A DNA stretch of 7,012 bases from Chloroflexota bacterium (GTDB lineage Bacteria > Chloroflexota > Anaerolineae > Caldilineales > Caldilineaceae), in assembly GCA_016199425.1 (NCBI GenBank), contig JACQGT010000602.1, positions 1 to 7,012 on the forward strand. The letters are read 5' to 3'. The notes under the pieces are model-generated. The model made no database searches and was not told where the DNA came from. It saw only the letters and a program-made list of their open reading frames with translations. The position numbers and the translations under genes were made by a program. Positions 1-5,433 of this stretch are shown here, piece after piece; within the stretch, counting starts at the first letter, position 1, and each line of letters opens with the position of its first letter.

Positions 1-195
1 CACGTCCATCTGGTCTGCGCCATCCCCAACGGCCTGCTTCTGGAATTCTACCGGGAGACGGTGGACCCACTGCGTATGCAGATTTTCCAGGAGCCGATGG
101 TTCTCGACGCCGAGGGCAATGTGCCTGTGCCCAAACGACCCGGTCTGGGCTTCACACCCAACTACGAACTGCTGGAACGCTATCGGGTCGGGTAA
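1..195 (+). CDS. Mandelate racemase/muconate lactonizing enzyme family protein, C-terminal end (5' partial)
   Basis: The frame is open from base 1 to a TAA at 193-195 and gives the last 64 residues of an enolase-superfamily enzyme. The stretch AIPNGLLLE matches the end of the TIM barrel, where MR-subgroup enzymes carry a conserved Glu (here residue 15 of the fragment). It is followed by the usual capping tail ending in PKRPGLGF and a YELLERYRVG terminus. The catalytic His expected about 20 residues before that Glu lies off the window. The next gene has the same layout (ACLPNALYLE, then QGPGF), so the two are tandem paralogues. Such enzymes abstract the alpha-proton of a carboxylate with Mg2+ help, most often as sugar-acid dehydratases or racemases. 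The substrate cannot be told from this fragment. Confidence 0.85.
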   Translation, partial: HVHLVCAIPNGLLLEFYRETVDPLRMQIFQEPMVLDAEGNVPVPKRPGLGFTPNYELLERYRVG

Positions 196-477
196 AGACT
201 CTGTTCCTCTGTCGGTTAGTGGCTCACTTTGAATTCAGTTTTCCATTGTCGCTGCATAGCGACGGGACATCTCCCCCGGAGACAATAGGCATAGCGGAGT
301 CTATCATCAAACCAGCCATACCCGGAATAGTCTGTAAGACGGTGACGATTTTGTCTATACAAAGAGAACGCTGGACTGCCAAAGCACGCCAACTCCTGAC
401 CCCGGCCCTGGCCTCTGGGGAAGGCGGCGTCTGGGCGGAGCAACACCTGCTTTGCCAGCAAGAACAAACACCCCGCC
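196..477. other. Intergenic spacer between the tandem enolase-superfamily genes
   Basis: No gene is supported here. The spacer is open in frame with the downstream gene from 219, but that translation resembles no part of the family and the strong ribosome site is at 478-484. Two small dyads are visible: GTCGCT-GCAT-AGCGAC at 248-263, and TTTGT-CTAT-ACAAA at 350-363. The second overlaps TATACA (356-361), a fair -10 hexamer, but there is no good -35. It could be a promoter with an operator for the downstream gene; this is weak. Neither dyad is followed by a T-run, so no intrinsic terminator for the first gene is evident. Confidence 0.35.
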
Positions 478-484
478 GGAGGAG
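478..484 (+). promoter_or_regulatory. Shine-Dalgarno site that fixes the start at 492
   Basis: GGAGGAG lies 7 nt before ATG 492. It overrules the longer in-frame start at 219, which would add 91 residues without family similarity. Confidence 0.85.
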
Positions 485-491
485 AAGCTCC

Positions 492-1538
492 ATGCGCGTC
501 ACCCACCTGAACATCCAGATTCACCGCACTGCCCCTAGCTCCACCCCCAAACGGGATGCCCTGCAAAGCCTGCCCGGCTCAGGCAGCGTGCACGTCGAAG
601 TAATCACCGACACCGGCATCACCGGCGTGGGCGAGGCTGGTTTTGGCCGCATTGCCGGTGGACCGGACGTATTGGCCGCGCTCATCGAACACGAACTCAA
701 GCCCCTCGTTCTGGGCCAGGACCCGGCCTTTGTACGGGGTCTGCACCAGGCTATGCTGGCCGAGACCGAATATCACGGCAGCCAGGGGCTGGCAACGTTC
801 GGCATCTCTGCAATCGACACGGCCCTGTGGGACTGTCTGGGCCGGATGCACGGCGTGCCCTGCTGGCGACTGTGGGGCGGCGTCCACACCCGCATCCCGG
901 CCTATGCAATGGTGGGTTGGCTCAACTACGACAACGAAGAGGTGCAGGCCATCTGCCGCCAGGCGGTGGCTCAGGGCTTTCGGGCCGTGAAAATCAAAGT
1001 GGGCTATCCCACCCTGGCGGAGGACGTGCAGCGGGTAGCTGTGGTGCGCAAGGCTGTGGGTGACCAGATCGGCGTGATGGTGGACGCCAACCAATCCCTG
1101 ACTGCTACCGAAGCTGTGCGCCGGGGGCGTGCCTTCGAGGAGATGGGCTGCGTCTGGTGGGAGGAACCCATCCCCGCCGACGACATCGACGGCTACGCCG
1201 AACTGACCCGGGCCCTGGACATCCCCATTGCCACGGGCGAGAATCTCTACACCCCGGCTGACTTTGCCCGCTTTCTGCGCCGGGATGCGATGGATATTGT
1301 ACAGCCGGACCTGCGCCGGGCGGGCGGTCCCACCGCGCTCTTGCAGATTGGGTCGATGGCTGCGGCTTTCCGGCGTCCCTATGCCTCCCACGGCGGCGGC
1401 CCGGTGCAGTTGAATGTGATGGCCTGTCTGCCCAACGCCCTCTACCTGGAGACAGGTCTGCTTGCGCCCGACTCCCCCCTGCGTTTGGAGGAGGGAAGCG
1501 TACAGATTCCTCAGGGGCCGGGCTTCAGTTGGGAGTGA
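492..1538 (+). CDS. Mandelate racemase/muconate lactonizing enzyme family protein (MR subgroup)
   Basis: A 348-residue enolase-superfamily enzyme, at the short end for the family. The N-terminal capping domain (about 1-120) contains SAIDTALWDCLGR, the usual entry into the barrel. The barrel carries the expected active site: KIK at 167-169 (acid/base Lys), D198 in VDAN, E224/E225 in WWEEP and E250 in GEN as Mg2+ ligands, D273 in QPDLRRAGG and H300 in ASHGG as the Asp-His dyad, and E320 in LYLE. The KxK motif plus the Asp-His dyad place it in the MR subgroup, which includes sugar-acid dehydratases and racemases. The substrate is not deducible. The protein stops soon after GPGF and lacks the final helix-like tail seen in the paralogue at 1-195. 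The start is set by GGAGGAG 7 nt upstream. It is convergent with the cytochrome gene at 1598-2275. Confidence 0.93.
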   Translation: MRVTHLNIQIHRTAPSSTPKRDALQSLPGSGSVHVEVITDTGITGVGEAGFGRIAGGPDVLAALIEHELKPLVLGQDPAFVRGLHQAMLAETEYHGSQGLATFGISAIDTALWDCLGRMHGVPCWRLWGGVHTRIPAYAMVGWLNYDNEEVQAICRQAVAQGFRAVKIKVGYPTLAEDVQRVAVVRKAVGDQIGVMVDANQSLTATEAVRRGRAFEEMGCVWWEEPIPADDIDGYAELTRALDIPIATGENLYTPADFARFLRRDAMDIVQPDLRRAGGPTALLQIGSMAAAFRRPYASHGGGPVQLNVMACLPNALYLETGLLAPDSPLRLEEGSVQIPQGPGFSWE

Positions 1539-1597
1539 CGTTCCAAAGAGAACCAGACATCTTTTGCTCGTAGCAGATCGCGCCCACCTTTTGGCTA
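1539..1597. other. Convergent gene junction
   Basis: 59 bp separate the two stop codons of the MR-type enzyme and the lipoprotein cytochrome. I see no stable GC-rich stem with a T-run on either strand, so the terminators, if any, are not of the simple intrinsic type. Confidence 0.5.
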
Positions 1598-2275
1598 TTA
1601 TTCCCCCTTGAACGTGCGCAGGAAGTTCACGACCTCCCACCGTTGTTCCTCACTTAGAATACCTCCCCAAGGGGGCATAGCCGAATCCGGCACGCCGTTG
1701 CTGATGAACCAGAACAGCCCGCCGTCACTCAACACCTGCACGTGTTCTGCACTGAAATCGGCCGGTTTCGGGTTCAACGCGGCTGCGCCTGGGCCATCAC
1801 CCTTTCCCTCGTTGCCGTGGCAGACCGCGCAGTACTGGGTATAAGTTGCGGCTCCGGCGGCAATGGATTCCGCAGTCACCGTCACGGGGTTCTCCACGGC
1901 CATGGCCTCGGCGGGCACACCGTGCTCCTCGCCTTCGGCGTGAGCGCCTCCTTCGCTGTGCTCAGTGCTCTCCATATGGCCCGCATCCGCCATATGTTCG
2001 CCAGCCATGTGGTCATCGCCTTCCATGTGATGGCTTTCCGCTATCGAGGCTTCATCGGCGTGTTCCGCTTCGTCCCCGTGCGCATCTTCGTCGTGGCTGT
2101 CACCCTTCGGATGAGTGTCGGCAACCGCACTGTCGCCAGCCACCGCGGCGACCTGCTCCGAGGCGCTCTGGGATGTAGGCCCGCTCTCCGATTGGGCCTG
2201 GGCTACGCAGGCGGCCACCAACAGAACGACAATCCATAATGCAATGAACGTGAACAGGCGATTCTTGGACAACAT
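1598..2275 (-). CDS. Lipoprotein cytochrome c with His/Met-rich acidic linker
   Basis: A 225-residue monoheme cytochrome c. Residues 1-23 form a lipoprotein signal ending in LVAAC (lipidated C23), so the protein should be anchored on the outer face of the cytoplasmic membrane. Residues 24-120 are a low-complexity acidic linker with 12 His between 55 and 118, including four HM pairs (83-84, 89-90, 94-95, 100-101). The class I cytochrome domain follows: heme motif CAVCH at 149-153, the GNEGKGDGPGA loop, probable axial M200 in SAMPPW, and a C-terminal helix SEEQRWEVVNFLR. The role is probably electron transfer to or from a membrane complex, with metal binding by the linker (inference). AAAAGGAGAG lies about 7 nt before the ATG. 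It follows the DUF302 gene after 51 bp on the same strand, so co-transcription is likely. Confidence 0.92.
   Translation of the reverse strand: MLSKNRLFTFIALWIVVLLVAACVAQAQSESGPTSQSASEQVAAVAGDSAVADTHPKGDSHDEDAHGDEAEHADEASIAESHHMEGDDHMAGEHMADAGHMESTEHSEGGAHAEGEEHGVPAEAMAVENPVTVTAESIAAGAATYTQYCAVCHGNEGKGDGPGAAALNPKPADFSAEHVQVLSDGGLFWFISNGVPDSAMPPWGGILSEEQRWEVVNFLRTFKGE
1922..2113 (-). repeat. His/Met-rich quasi-repeat encoded in the cytochrome c linker
   Basis: This stretch encodes residues 55-118 of the lipoprotein cytochrome. His falls at 55, 61, 66, 72, 82, 83, 89, 94, 100, 106, 112 and 118, mostly 5-6 residues apart. Asp, Glu, Ala and Gly fill the gaps and Met follows four of the His. The even spacing suggests growth by short in-frame duplications. 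Copper or another soft/borderline metal is a plausible ligand; this is inferred from composition only. Confidence 0.75.
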
Positions 2276-2282
2276 AACATCT

Positions 2283-2289
2283 CTCCTTT
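2283..2289 (-). promoter_or_regulatory. Shine-Dalgarno site of the lipoprotein cytochrome c
   Basis: Minus-strand AAAGGAG lies about 7 nt before ATG 2275 and confirms that start, which gives a textbook lipoprotein signal. Confidence 0.8.
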
Positions 2290-2326
2290 TGATCAGCGCT
2301 CGCTCTCTGCGCCTGTTATGTGGAAA

Positions 2327-2737
2327 TTACAGTTCGGCCGCGGCCAGCACTACCCGCAAATAGGCGCTCCATAACCGCCCATTCAACTCCTGGACAATCC
2401 CGGCCAGTGATGGTGTCTGCGCGCTTTTGCCCAACGTTTGGTAAGGATCGCTGATGCAGAGGGTTGCGCCCGTTCCGTTGCTGCAAATCACAGCGCGACA
2501 GGTGGTCATCAGGCTTAAATCCGGTCGGGTGGAGATGGAGTGTTTTAACAGCGCTGGATCACAGGCGTCCAGAATGGCGTAGGCCGGCTGCGCGGCCTTG
2601 CCGTTTGCATAGGCTTCTGGTTCGCCGAGCTGGGTCACGTGGAAACCCTCAGCCTGCAAAGCCGCCGCCGTTGCGCTCACTGCGTCGGGGAATGGGATGG
2701 CAATATCCCGGCTGAAACCGAACGTATAACGAGTCAT
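2327..2737 (-). CDS. DUF302 domain protein
   Basis: A 136-residue protein with the DUF302 pattern along its whole length: an early GFSRDIAIPFPDAV segment, LQAEGFHV, then AYAILDACDPALLKHSI (the family's ...ACNP... box), a central TTCRAVIC strand, and ISDP near the end. There is no signal peptide, so it should be cytoplasmic. Cysteines are C59, C80, C85 and C94; C59 and C80 sit at positions I recall as commonly conserved. The biochemical function of DUF302 is not established, though such genes often occur near redox and sulfur or metal genes. The start at 2737 is chosen over the upstream in-frame ATG at 2782 because AGGAGG (2743-2748) lies 5 nt before it and similarity starts there. It is the first gene of a likely two-gene operon with the cytochrome at 2275-1598, behind a tandem dyad that may be a regulator site. 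Confidence 0.85.
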   Translation of the reverse strand: MTRYTFGFSRDIAIPFPDAVSATAAALQAEGFHVTQLGEPEAYANGKAAQPAYAILDACDPALLKHSISTRPDLSLMTTCRAVICSNGTGATLCISDPYQTLGKSAQTPSLAGIVQELNGRLWSAYLRVVLAAAEL

Positions 2738-2742
2738 TGGAT

Positions 2743-2748
2743 CCTCCT
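2743..2748 (-). promoter_or_regulatory. Shine-Dalgarno site that fixes the DUF302 start
   Basis: Minus-strand AGGAGG lies 5 nt before ATG 2737. The longer reading from 2782 would add 15 Arg-rich residues with no ribosome site of its own. Confidence 0.8.
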
Positions 2749-2823
2749 GCACCGTGCGCCGCAAACCCCTGCGCAGACGCACAACTTTTGCCGTTGCGAA
2801 TCACATCCCCGGCTGCTGGCAGG

Positions 2824-2840
2824 GATAACCAGAGATAACC
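2824..2840. repeat. Two GATAACC direct repeats one helical turn apart
   Basis: GATAACC occurs at 2824-2830 and 2834-2840, a 10-bp period, in the probable 5' leader of the DUF302 gene. Same-face tandem heptamers could be half-sites for a second regulator. They may also be chance; there is no independent support. Confidence 0.4.
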
Positions 2841-2876
2841 GATCCCCAGTTTAGGGGTAAGGAGAAGCGTAGAGAA

Positions 2877-2918
2877 GGGACAGCAGCCCCGCGCCGCCGG
2901 GACAAATGTCCCGCGCCG
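2877..2918. promoter_or_regulatory. Tandem DosR-like dyads upstream of the DUF302-cytochrome operon
   Basis: Two units of 20 bp repeat with a 22-bp period and agree at 16 of 20 positions: 2877-2896 and 2899-2918. Each begins with GGGAC-N4-G(T/C)CCC and ends with the same GCGCCG tail. The second contains a perfect dyad, GGGACAAATGTCCC (2899-2912), extended by one C-G pair to 2898-2913. The first has one mismatch (GCCCC for GTCCC). GGGAC-N4-GTCCC is the core of the DosR/DevR box of mycobacteria. A spacing of two helical turns suits two dimers on one DNA face. A poor -10 candidate (minus-strand TAAACT, 2853-2848) would put the sites at about -36 to -71, which fits an activator; the promoter itself is a guess. 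The likely binder is the NarL-type regulator encoded next door. Confidence 0.6.
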
Positions 2919-2936
2919 CGGGCGCAATCTGGATTC

Positions 2937-2963
2937 GTGGGGAATGTTTGTGTGGGGAATGTT
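2937..2963. repeat. Two perfect 12-bp direct repeats at the response-regulator stop codon
   Basis: GTGGGGAATGTT occurs at 2937-2948 and again at 2952-2963 with TGT between (15-bp period). The second copy shares its last base with the regulator's stop codon (2965-2963). It may be a short tandem duplication or a paired protein site upstream of the DosR-like dyads. Confidence 0.75.
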
Positions 2964-3652
2964 CAGGTTTCGCTGGGATCAGACTCTGCATCGTCCAGGC
3001 GAGCCAACCCCTTGCGCAGGGCATAGAGCGCGGCCTGGGTGCGGTTGGAGACGTGCAGCGCCTCGAAGATGCCGCTGAGCCGGTTGCGCACGGTCTTTTC
3101 GGAAAGAAAGAGACGCCCGGCAATGGCGTTGTTGTCCATCCCTTGCGCCACCAGACGCAGAATATCCAGGTCCCGCGGGGTGAGGGGGGTAAAAGTTCCT
3201 CCGCGGCCGGCAGCGCTCTCTAGCAGGCGGCGGAACTCGTCAATTATTTTATGAGCAATGGCCGGGTCGAGCAGCGCCTCCCCCGCGGCCACGGCGCGGA
3301 TGGCCGAGAGCAGTTCGTCGCTGTCCGCCTCTTTGAGCAGGTAGGCCCGGGCGCCTGCTTTGATAGCCTCAAAGACGTGTTCGTCCTGGCGGTACATTGT
3401 CAGGATAATCACACCCATCTCTGGGTAGGCAGCGGTGATTCGTTGGGTCGCCTGCACACCGTCCAGGACGGGCATATTGATGTCCATAATCACAACGTGG
3501 GGATGCAGACGGTCGGCCAGACGGCAGGCTTCCTCGCCGTTAGCGGCCTGGCCGATCACCTCCAGATCGGCTTCCGCGTCACAGATTTGGCTCAACCCCT
3601 GGCGCACCATCGTATGATCGTCGGCGATCAGAACGCGAATCTTCTTTGTCAT
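2963..3652 (-). CDS. NarL/FixJ-family (LuxR-type HTH) response regulator
   Basis: A 229-residue two-domain regulator. The receiver domain (about 4-125) has the acidic pair D11-D12, phosphorylation site D57 in VIMDINMP, T85 and K107. After a linker (about 126-155) comes a GerE/LuxR-type helix-turn-helix at 157-216, starting LTPRDLDILRLVAQGM. The recognition helix FLSEKTVRN (182-190) and the RTQAALYA that follows resemble mycobacterial DosR, where I recall Lys, Lys and Asn at the matching sites contacting DNA; here they are K186, R189 and N190. Phosphotransfer from the adjacent kinase is expected: the kinase stop and this start share ATGA (3652-3649), so translation is probably coupled, and there is no good Shine-Dalgarno close to the ATG. 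Likely targets include the dyads at 2877-2918 (inference). Confidence 0.95.
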   Translation of the reverse strand: MTKKIRVLIADDHTMVRQGLSQICDAEADLEVIGQAANGEEACRLADRLHPHVVIMDINMPVLDGVQATQRITAAYPEMGVIILTMYRQDEHVFEAIKAGARAYLLKEADSDELLSAIRAVAAGEALLDPAIAHKIIDEFRRLLESAAGRGGTFTPLTPRDLDILRLVAQGMDNNAIAGRLFLSEKTVRNRLSGIFEALHVSNRTQAALYALRKGLARLDDAESDPSET

Positions 3653-4902
3653 AGGGGAATTATCGCCTCCAGGAGCGTCCCCTGGCCGGGCTGGCTCTGT
3701 AGAGAGAAATGGCCGTTCAGCCCACGCACCCGCTCCCGCATCTGCCGCACACCCATGCGCCCATCCGTGGGAGCGGCTATTGCGGCTGTGTCGAAGCCAA
3801 CCCCGTCATCGGCGATGGAGAGATGGATCTGCCGATGGGTCGTTATTGCCAGATCGATCCGTACCTGGCGGGCTTTGGCGTGTTTGGCGATATTATTCAA
3901 GCCTTCCTGGATCAGTCGAAAAATCTGCGGCTCCAAAACCGGCGCTATTCGCTCGATTTCTCCGTCCAGACGCAGTTCAATTTCCAGGCCGGTCTGTTCG
4001 GCAAACTCCGACACATATTTCTGGACGGCTGCGGCAAAGCCCAACCCCACCAGGTCCACCGGGCGCAGGGCAAAAATCGTGCGCCGCACGTCGTTGATAT
4101 TGGCCTGCACCGTCTGTTTGAGCGCTTCTACTTCCTGCTCAATCCCTGCGGGCGCGCCGCGCACCTGTTTGCGGATCAGGTCCAATTTCAAGCCCATAAA
4201 GTAAAGGCTTTGGGCCAGGCCGTCGTGCAGGTCCCGGGCGATGCGCGCCCGTTCCTCGGCCAACACGGCCTCTCTGGCTTTGCGTTCGCTGATGTCGCGC
4301 ACAATCACCGACGCGCCCTGGGGTCGCCCCCAGCCATCCACGAGAGCGGTCTGGTTGACATCGACCACCAGTCGCCGCCCATCCCGGGCGTGGACAAGAG
4401 CCTCGTAGTGGCGTGAGACCAACTGAGCCGGCTGCTCTCCGACGCTCTCTCTTCGTCCCTCTGCCGCGGATTGGGAAGGGAGGAGAGCGGCCAATTTGCG
4501 TCCGATTTGCTCGTCTGCGCTGTAGCCAAAGAGGGACGACGCCCCCCGATTCCAGGAGCGAATCGTCCCTTGTGCGTCCAGGCTGAGGATGGCATCTGCC
4601 GAGGCGTCGATGATGCTGGCTAACTGCCTTTCCCCGGCATGCACAGCCTGCTCGGCCTCTTCCTTCTCGTTCAGCCAACGGCTGATCTGTGTGAGCGTTG
4701 CCCAGGACACGATCGGTCCAAGTACAGCATAGAAGAGTAATTCCAGCAGCGTGTGTTCGGTATGGCCGTAGACATCGTGGGCGTAGGCGGCCAGGACCAA
4801 TTGGTAGAAAACAACAACAACAGCAATCCCCAGGGGCAGCACCCAACGCAGTAAGTGTACCCGTTGGCTGACCGGGCTGTTGCGCCACCATTGCAGCGAC
4901 AT
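3649..4902 (-). CDS. Membrane PAS-domain sensor histidine kinase (HisKA_3/NarX-DesK type)
   Basis: A 417-residue kinase with two N-terminal membrane helices (about 20-40 and 52-72) joined by a very short outer loop, AHDVYGHTEHT (41-51), which holds three His, an Asp and a Glu. A cytoplasmic PAS domain (about 89-208) follows, with SIIDASADAILSLDAQGTI and ending in VIVRDISERK. The HisKA_3 dimerisation domain has phospho-acceptor H226 in ARDLHDGLAQSL. The ATPase domain shows the N box QEGLNNIAKHAKA (332-344), DDGVGF (365-370) and a G2 box near G384 (GRMGVRQMRERV). AGGGGGG lies about 5 nt before the ATG. It pairs with the regulator at 3652-2963 through an ATGA overlap. The signal is unknown: no heme-binding GAF domain as in DosS is present. 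The PAS domain could bind a cofactor, or the His-rich loop could sense a metal. Confidence 0.95.
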   Translation of the reverse strand: MSLQWWRNSPVSQRVHLLRWVLPLGIAVVVVFYQLVLAAYAHDVYGHTEHTLLELLFYAVLGPIVSWATLTQISRWLNEKEEAEQAVHAGERQLASIIDASADAILSLDAQGTIRSWNRGASSLFGYSADEQIGRKLAALLPSQSAAEGRRESVGEQPAQLVSRHYEALVHARDGRRLVVDVNQTALVDGWGRPQGASVIVRDISERKAREAVLAEERARIARDLHDGLAQSLYFMGLKLDLIRKQVRGAPAGIEQEVEALKQTVQANINDVRRTIFALRPVDLVGLGFAAAVQKYVSEFAEQTGLEIELRLDGEIERIAPVLEPQIFRLIQEGLNNIAKHAKARQVRIDLAITTHRQIHLSIADDGVGFDTAAIAAPTDGRMGVRQMRERVRGLNGHFSLQSQPGQGTLLEAIIPL

Positions 4903-4934
4903 ACTTTCCCCCCTATTTCGCGCTCTCCACGTCG

Positions 4935-4974
4935 CAGAAGTTCGACTTTACTTTTCTCAAAAGTCGAACTTCTG
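4935..4974. repeat. 15-bp perfect hairpin just after the small cytochrome c gene
   Basis: CAGAAGTTCGACTTT (4935-4949) pairs exactly with AAAGTCGAACTTCTG (4960-4974) around a 10-nt loop. A second, shorter pairing is nested in it: ACTTTT (4950-4955) with AAAAGT (4959-4964). It starts 2 nt after the cytochrome's TGA and ends about 20 nt before the kinase Shine-Dalgarno site. In the minus direction it is not followed by T residues, so a plain intrinsic terminator is unlikely. It could stabilise or process the mRNA, lower kinase expression relative to the cytochrome, or be a dispersed genomic repeat. Confidence 0.85.
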
Positions 4975-4976
4975 TT

Positions 4977-5417
4977 TCATCTGTTTTGCTCCTTCCACTG
5001 CTCCGTCATCTGCTGTTGAAAGGCCGCCTCTTCCGGCCCCCAGAAAGTCTTAATGTAGGCCAATACAGCCTCCATCTCGCCGTCACTGAGTATGTCACGA
5101 TAGACCGGCATTTTGCTGTTGGGCATACCGCTGCCTTCCCGCATCACTTGCAGGAGCAGAGCGTCCGCGTGATGCCATGTGTGGCCGCTGCTGTCGTGGG
5201 GCGGCGCGGGGTAGACGCCGTTGGCGTCGGGCGCTTTCCAGTTCGGCTCGCCTGCGCCCTGCGCGCCGTGACAGGCAGCGCAGTTGGCATCGTAGACAGC
5301 CTTGCCTGTCTCGATTTGTTGCGGGTTCAGGGGTGTGGGCGTACTGCTCCCACCACAGGCAGCGAGAAGCAGCGCCAGCAGCCCGTAGAATAACCACAGG
5401 ATCGAATACTTTGTCAT
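4977..5417 (-). CDS. Small lipoprotein cytochrome c
   Basis: A 146-residue monoheme cytochrome c. Residues 1-21 are a lipoprotein signal with lipobox LAAC (C21), followed by a GGSSTPTP linker. The heme motif is CAACH (46-50). The domain then has the inserted motif APPHDSSGHTWHH (71-83), rich in His, and an axial Met at M98 or M103 (GSGMPNSKMPVY). The C-terminal helix is SDGEMEAVLAYIKTFW. It should sit on the outer face of the membrane and shuttle electrons; the partner is unknown. Minus-strand GGAG (5426-5423) lies 5 nt before the ATG and confirms the start. It is bracketed by palindromes: one 2 nt after its stop and one directly before its ribosome site. It lies upstream of the kinase on the same strand (74-bp gap). 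Confidence 0.92.
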   Translation of the reverse strand: MTKYSILWLFYGLLALLLAACGGSSTPTPLNPQQIETGKAVYDANCAACHGAQGAGEPNWKAPDANGVYPAPPHDSSGHTWHHADALLLQVMREGSGMPNSKMPVYRDILSDGEMEAVLAYIKTFWGPEEAAFQQQMTEQWKEQNR

Positions 5418-5422
5418 CTTAT

Positions 5423-5433
5423 CTCCATAGGAG
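5423..5433 (-). promoter_or_regulatory. Ribosome site of the small cytochrome c, able to pair with the adjacent repeat arm
   Basis: On the minus strand, CTCC (5433-5430), TAT and GGAG (5426-5423) form a 4-bp stem with a 3-nt loop. GGAG is the Shine-Dalgarno site and CTCC belongs to the 16-bp repeat arm. Pairing of that arm with its partner would free the ribosome site. The stem is short, so this is suggestive only. Confidence 0.4.

Noticed and set aside
264..275. GGGACATCTCCC as another DosR-like box
   Set aside because: Only the left half fits GGGAC-N4-GTCCC. The right half is wrong in sequence and spacing.
219..491. In-frame extension of the MR/MLE gene to ATG 219 (91 extra residues)
   Set aside because: The extension shows no family similarity, has poor codon character, and a strong GGAGGAG site sits 7 nt before ATG 492.
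1543..1590. CCAAAG...CTTTTGG as a bidirectional terminator
   Set aside because: Arms are short and imperfect, about 40 nt apart, and AT-rich; not a convincing stem.
579..1640. 353-residue open frame on the minus strand
   Set aside because: Shadow of the MR/MLE gene, whose active-site motifs are all intact on the plus strand. The translation resembles no family.
1742..2239. 165-residue plus-strand frame opposite the His-rich linker
   Set aside because: Mirror of the low-complexity cytochrome linker; the minus strand has the lipoprotein signal and heme motif.
2898..2913. CGGGACA-AA-TGTCCCG as an intrinsic terminator of the regulator gene
   Set aside because: There is no T-run after it on either strand, and it is part of a 22-bp tandem repeat, which fits a protein site better.
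3251..4204. 317-residue open frame on the plus strand
   Set aside because: Antisense to the kinase and regulator, both with complete domain motifs. It has no recognisable domain.
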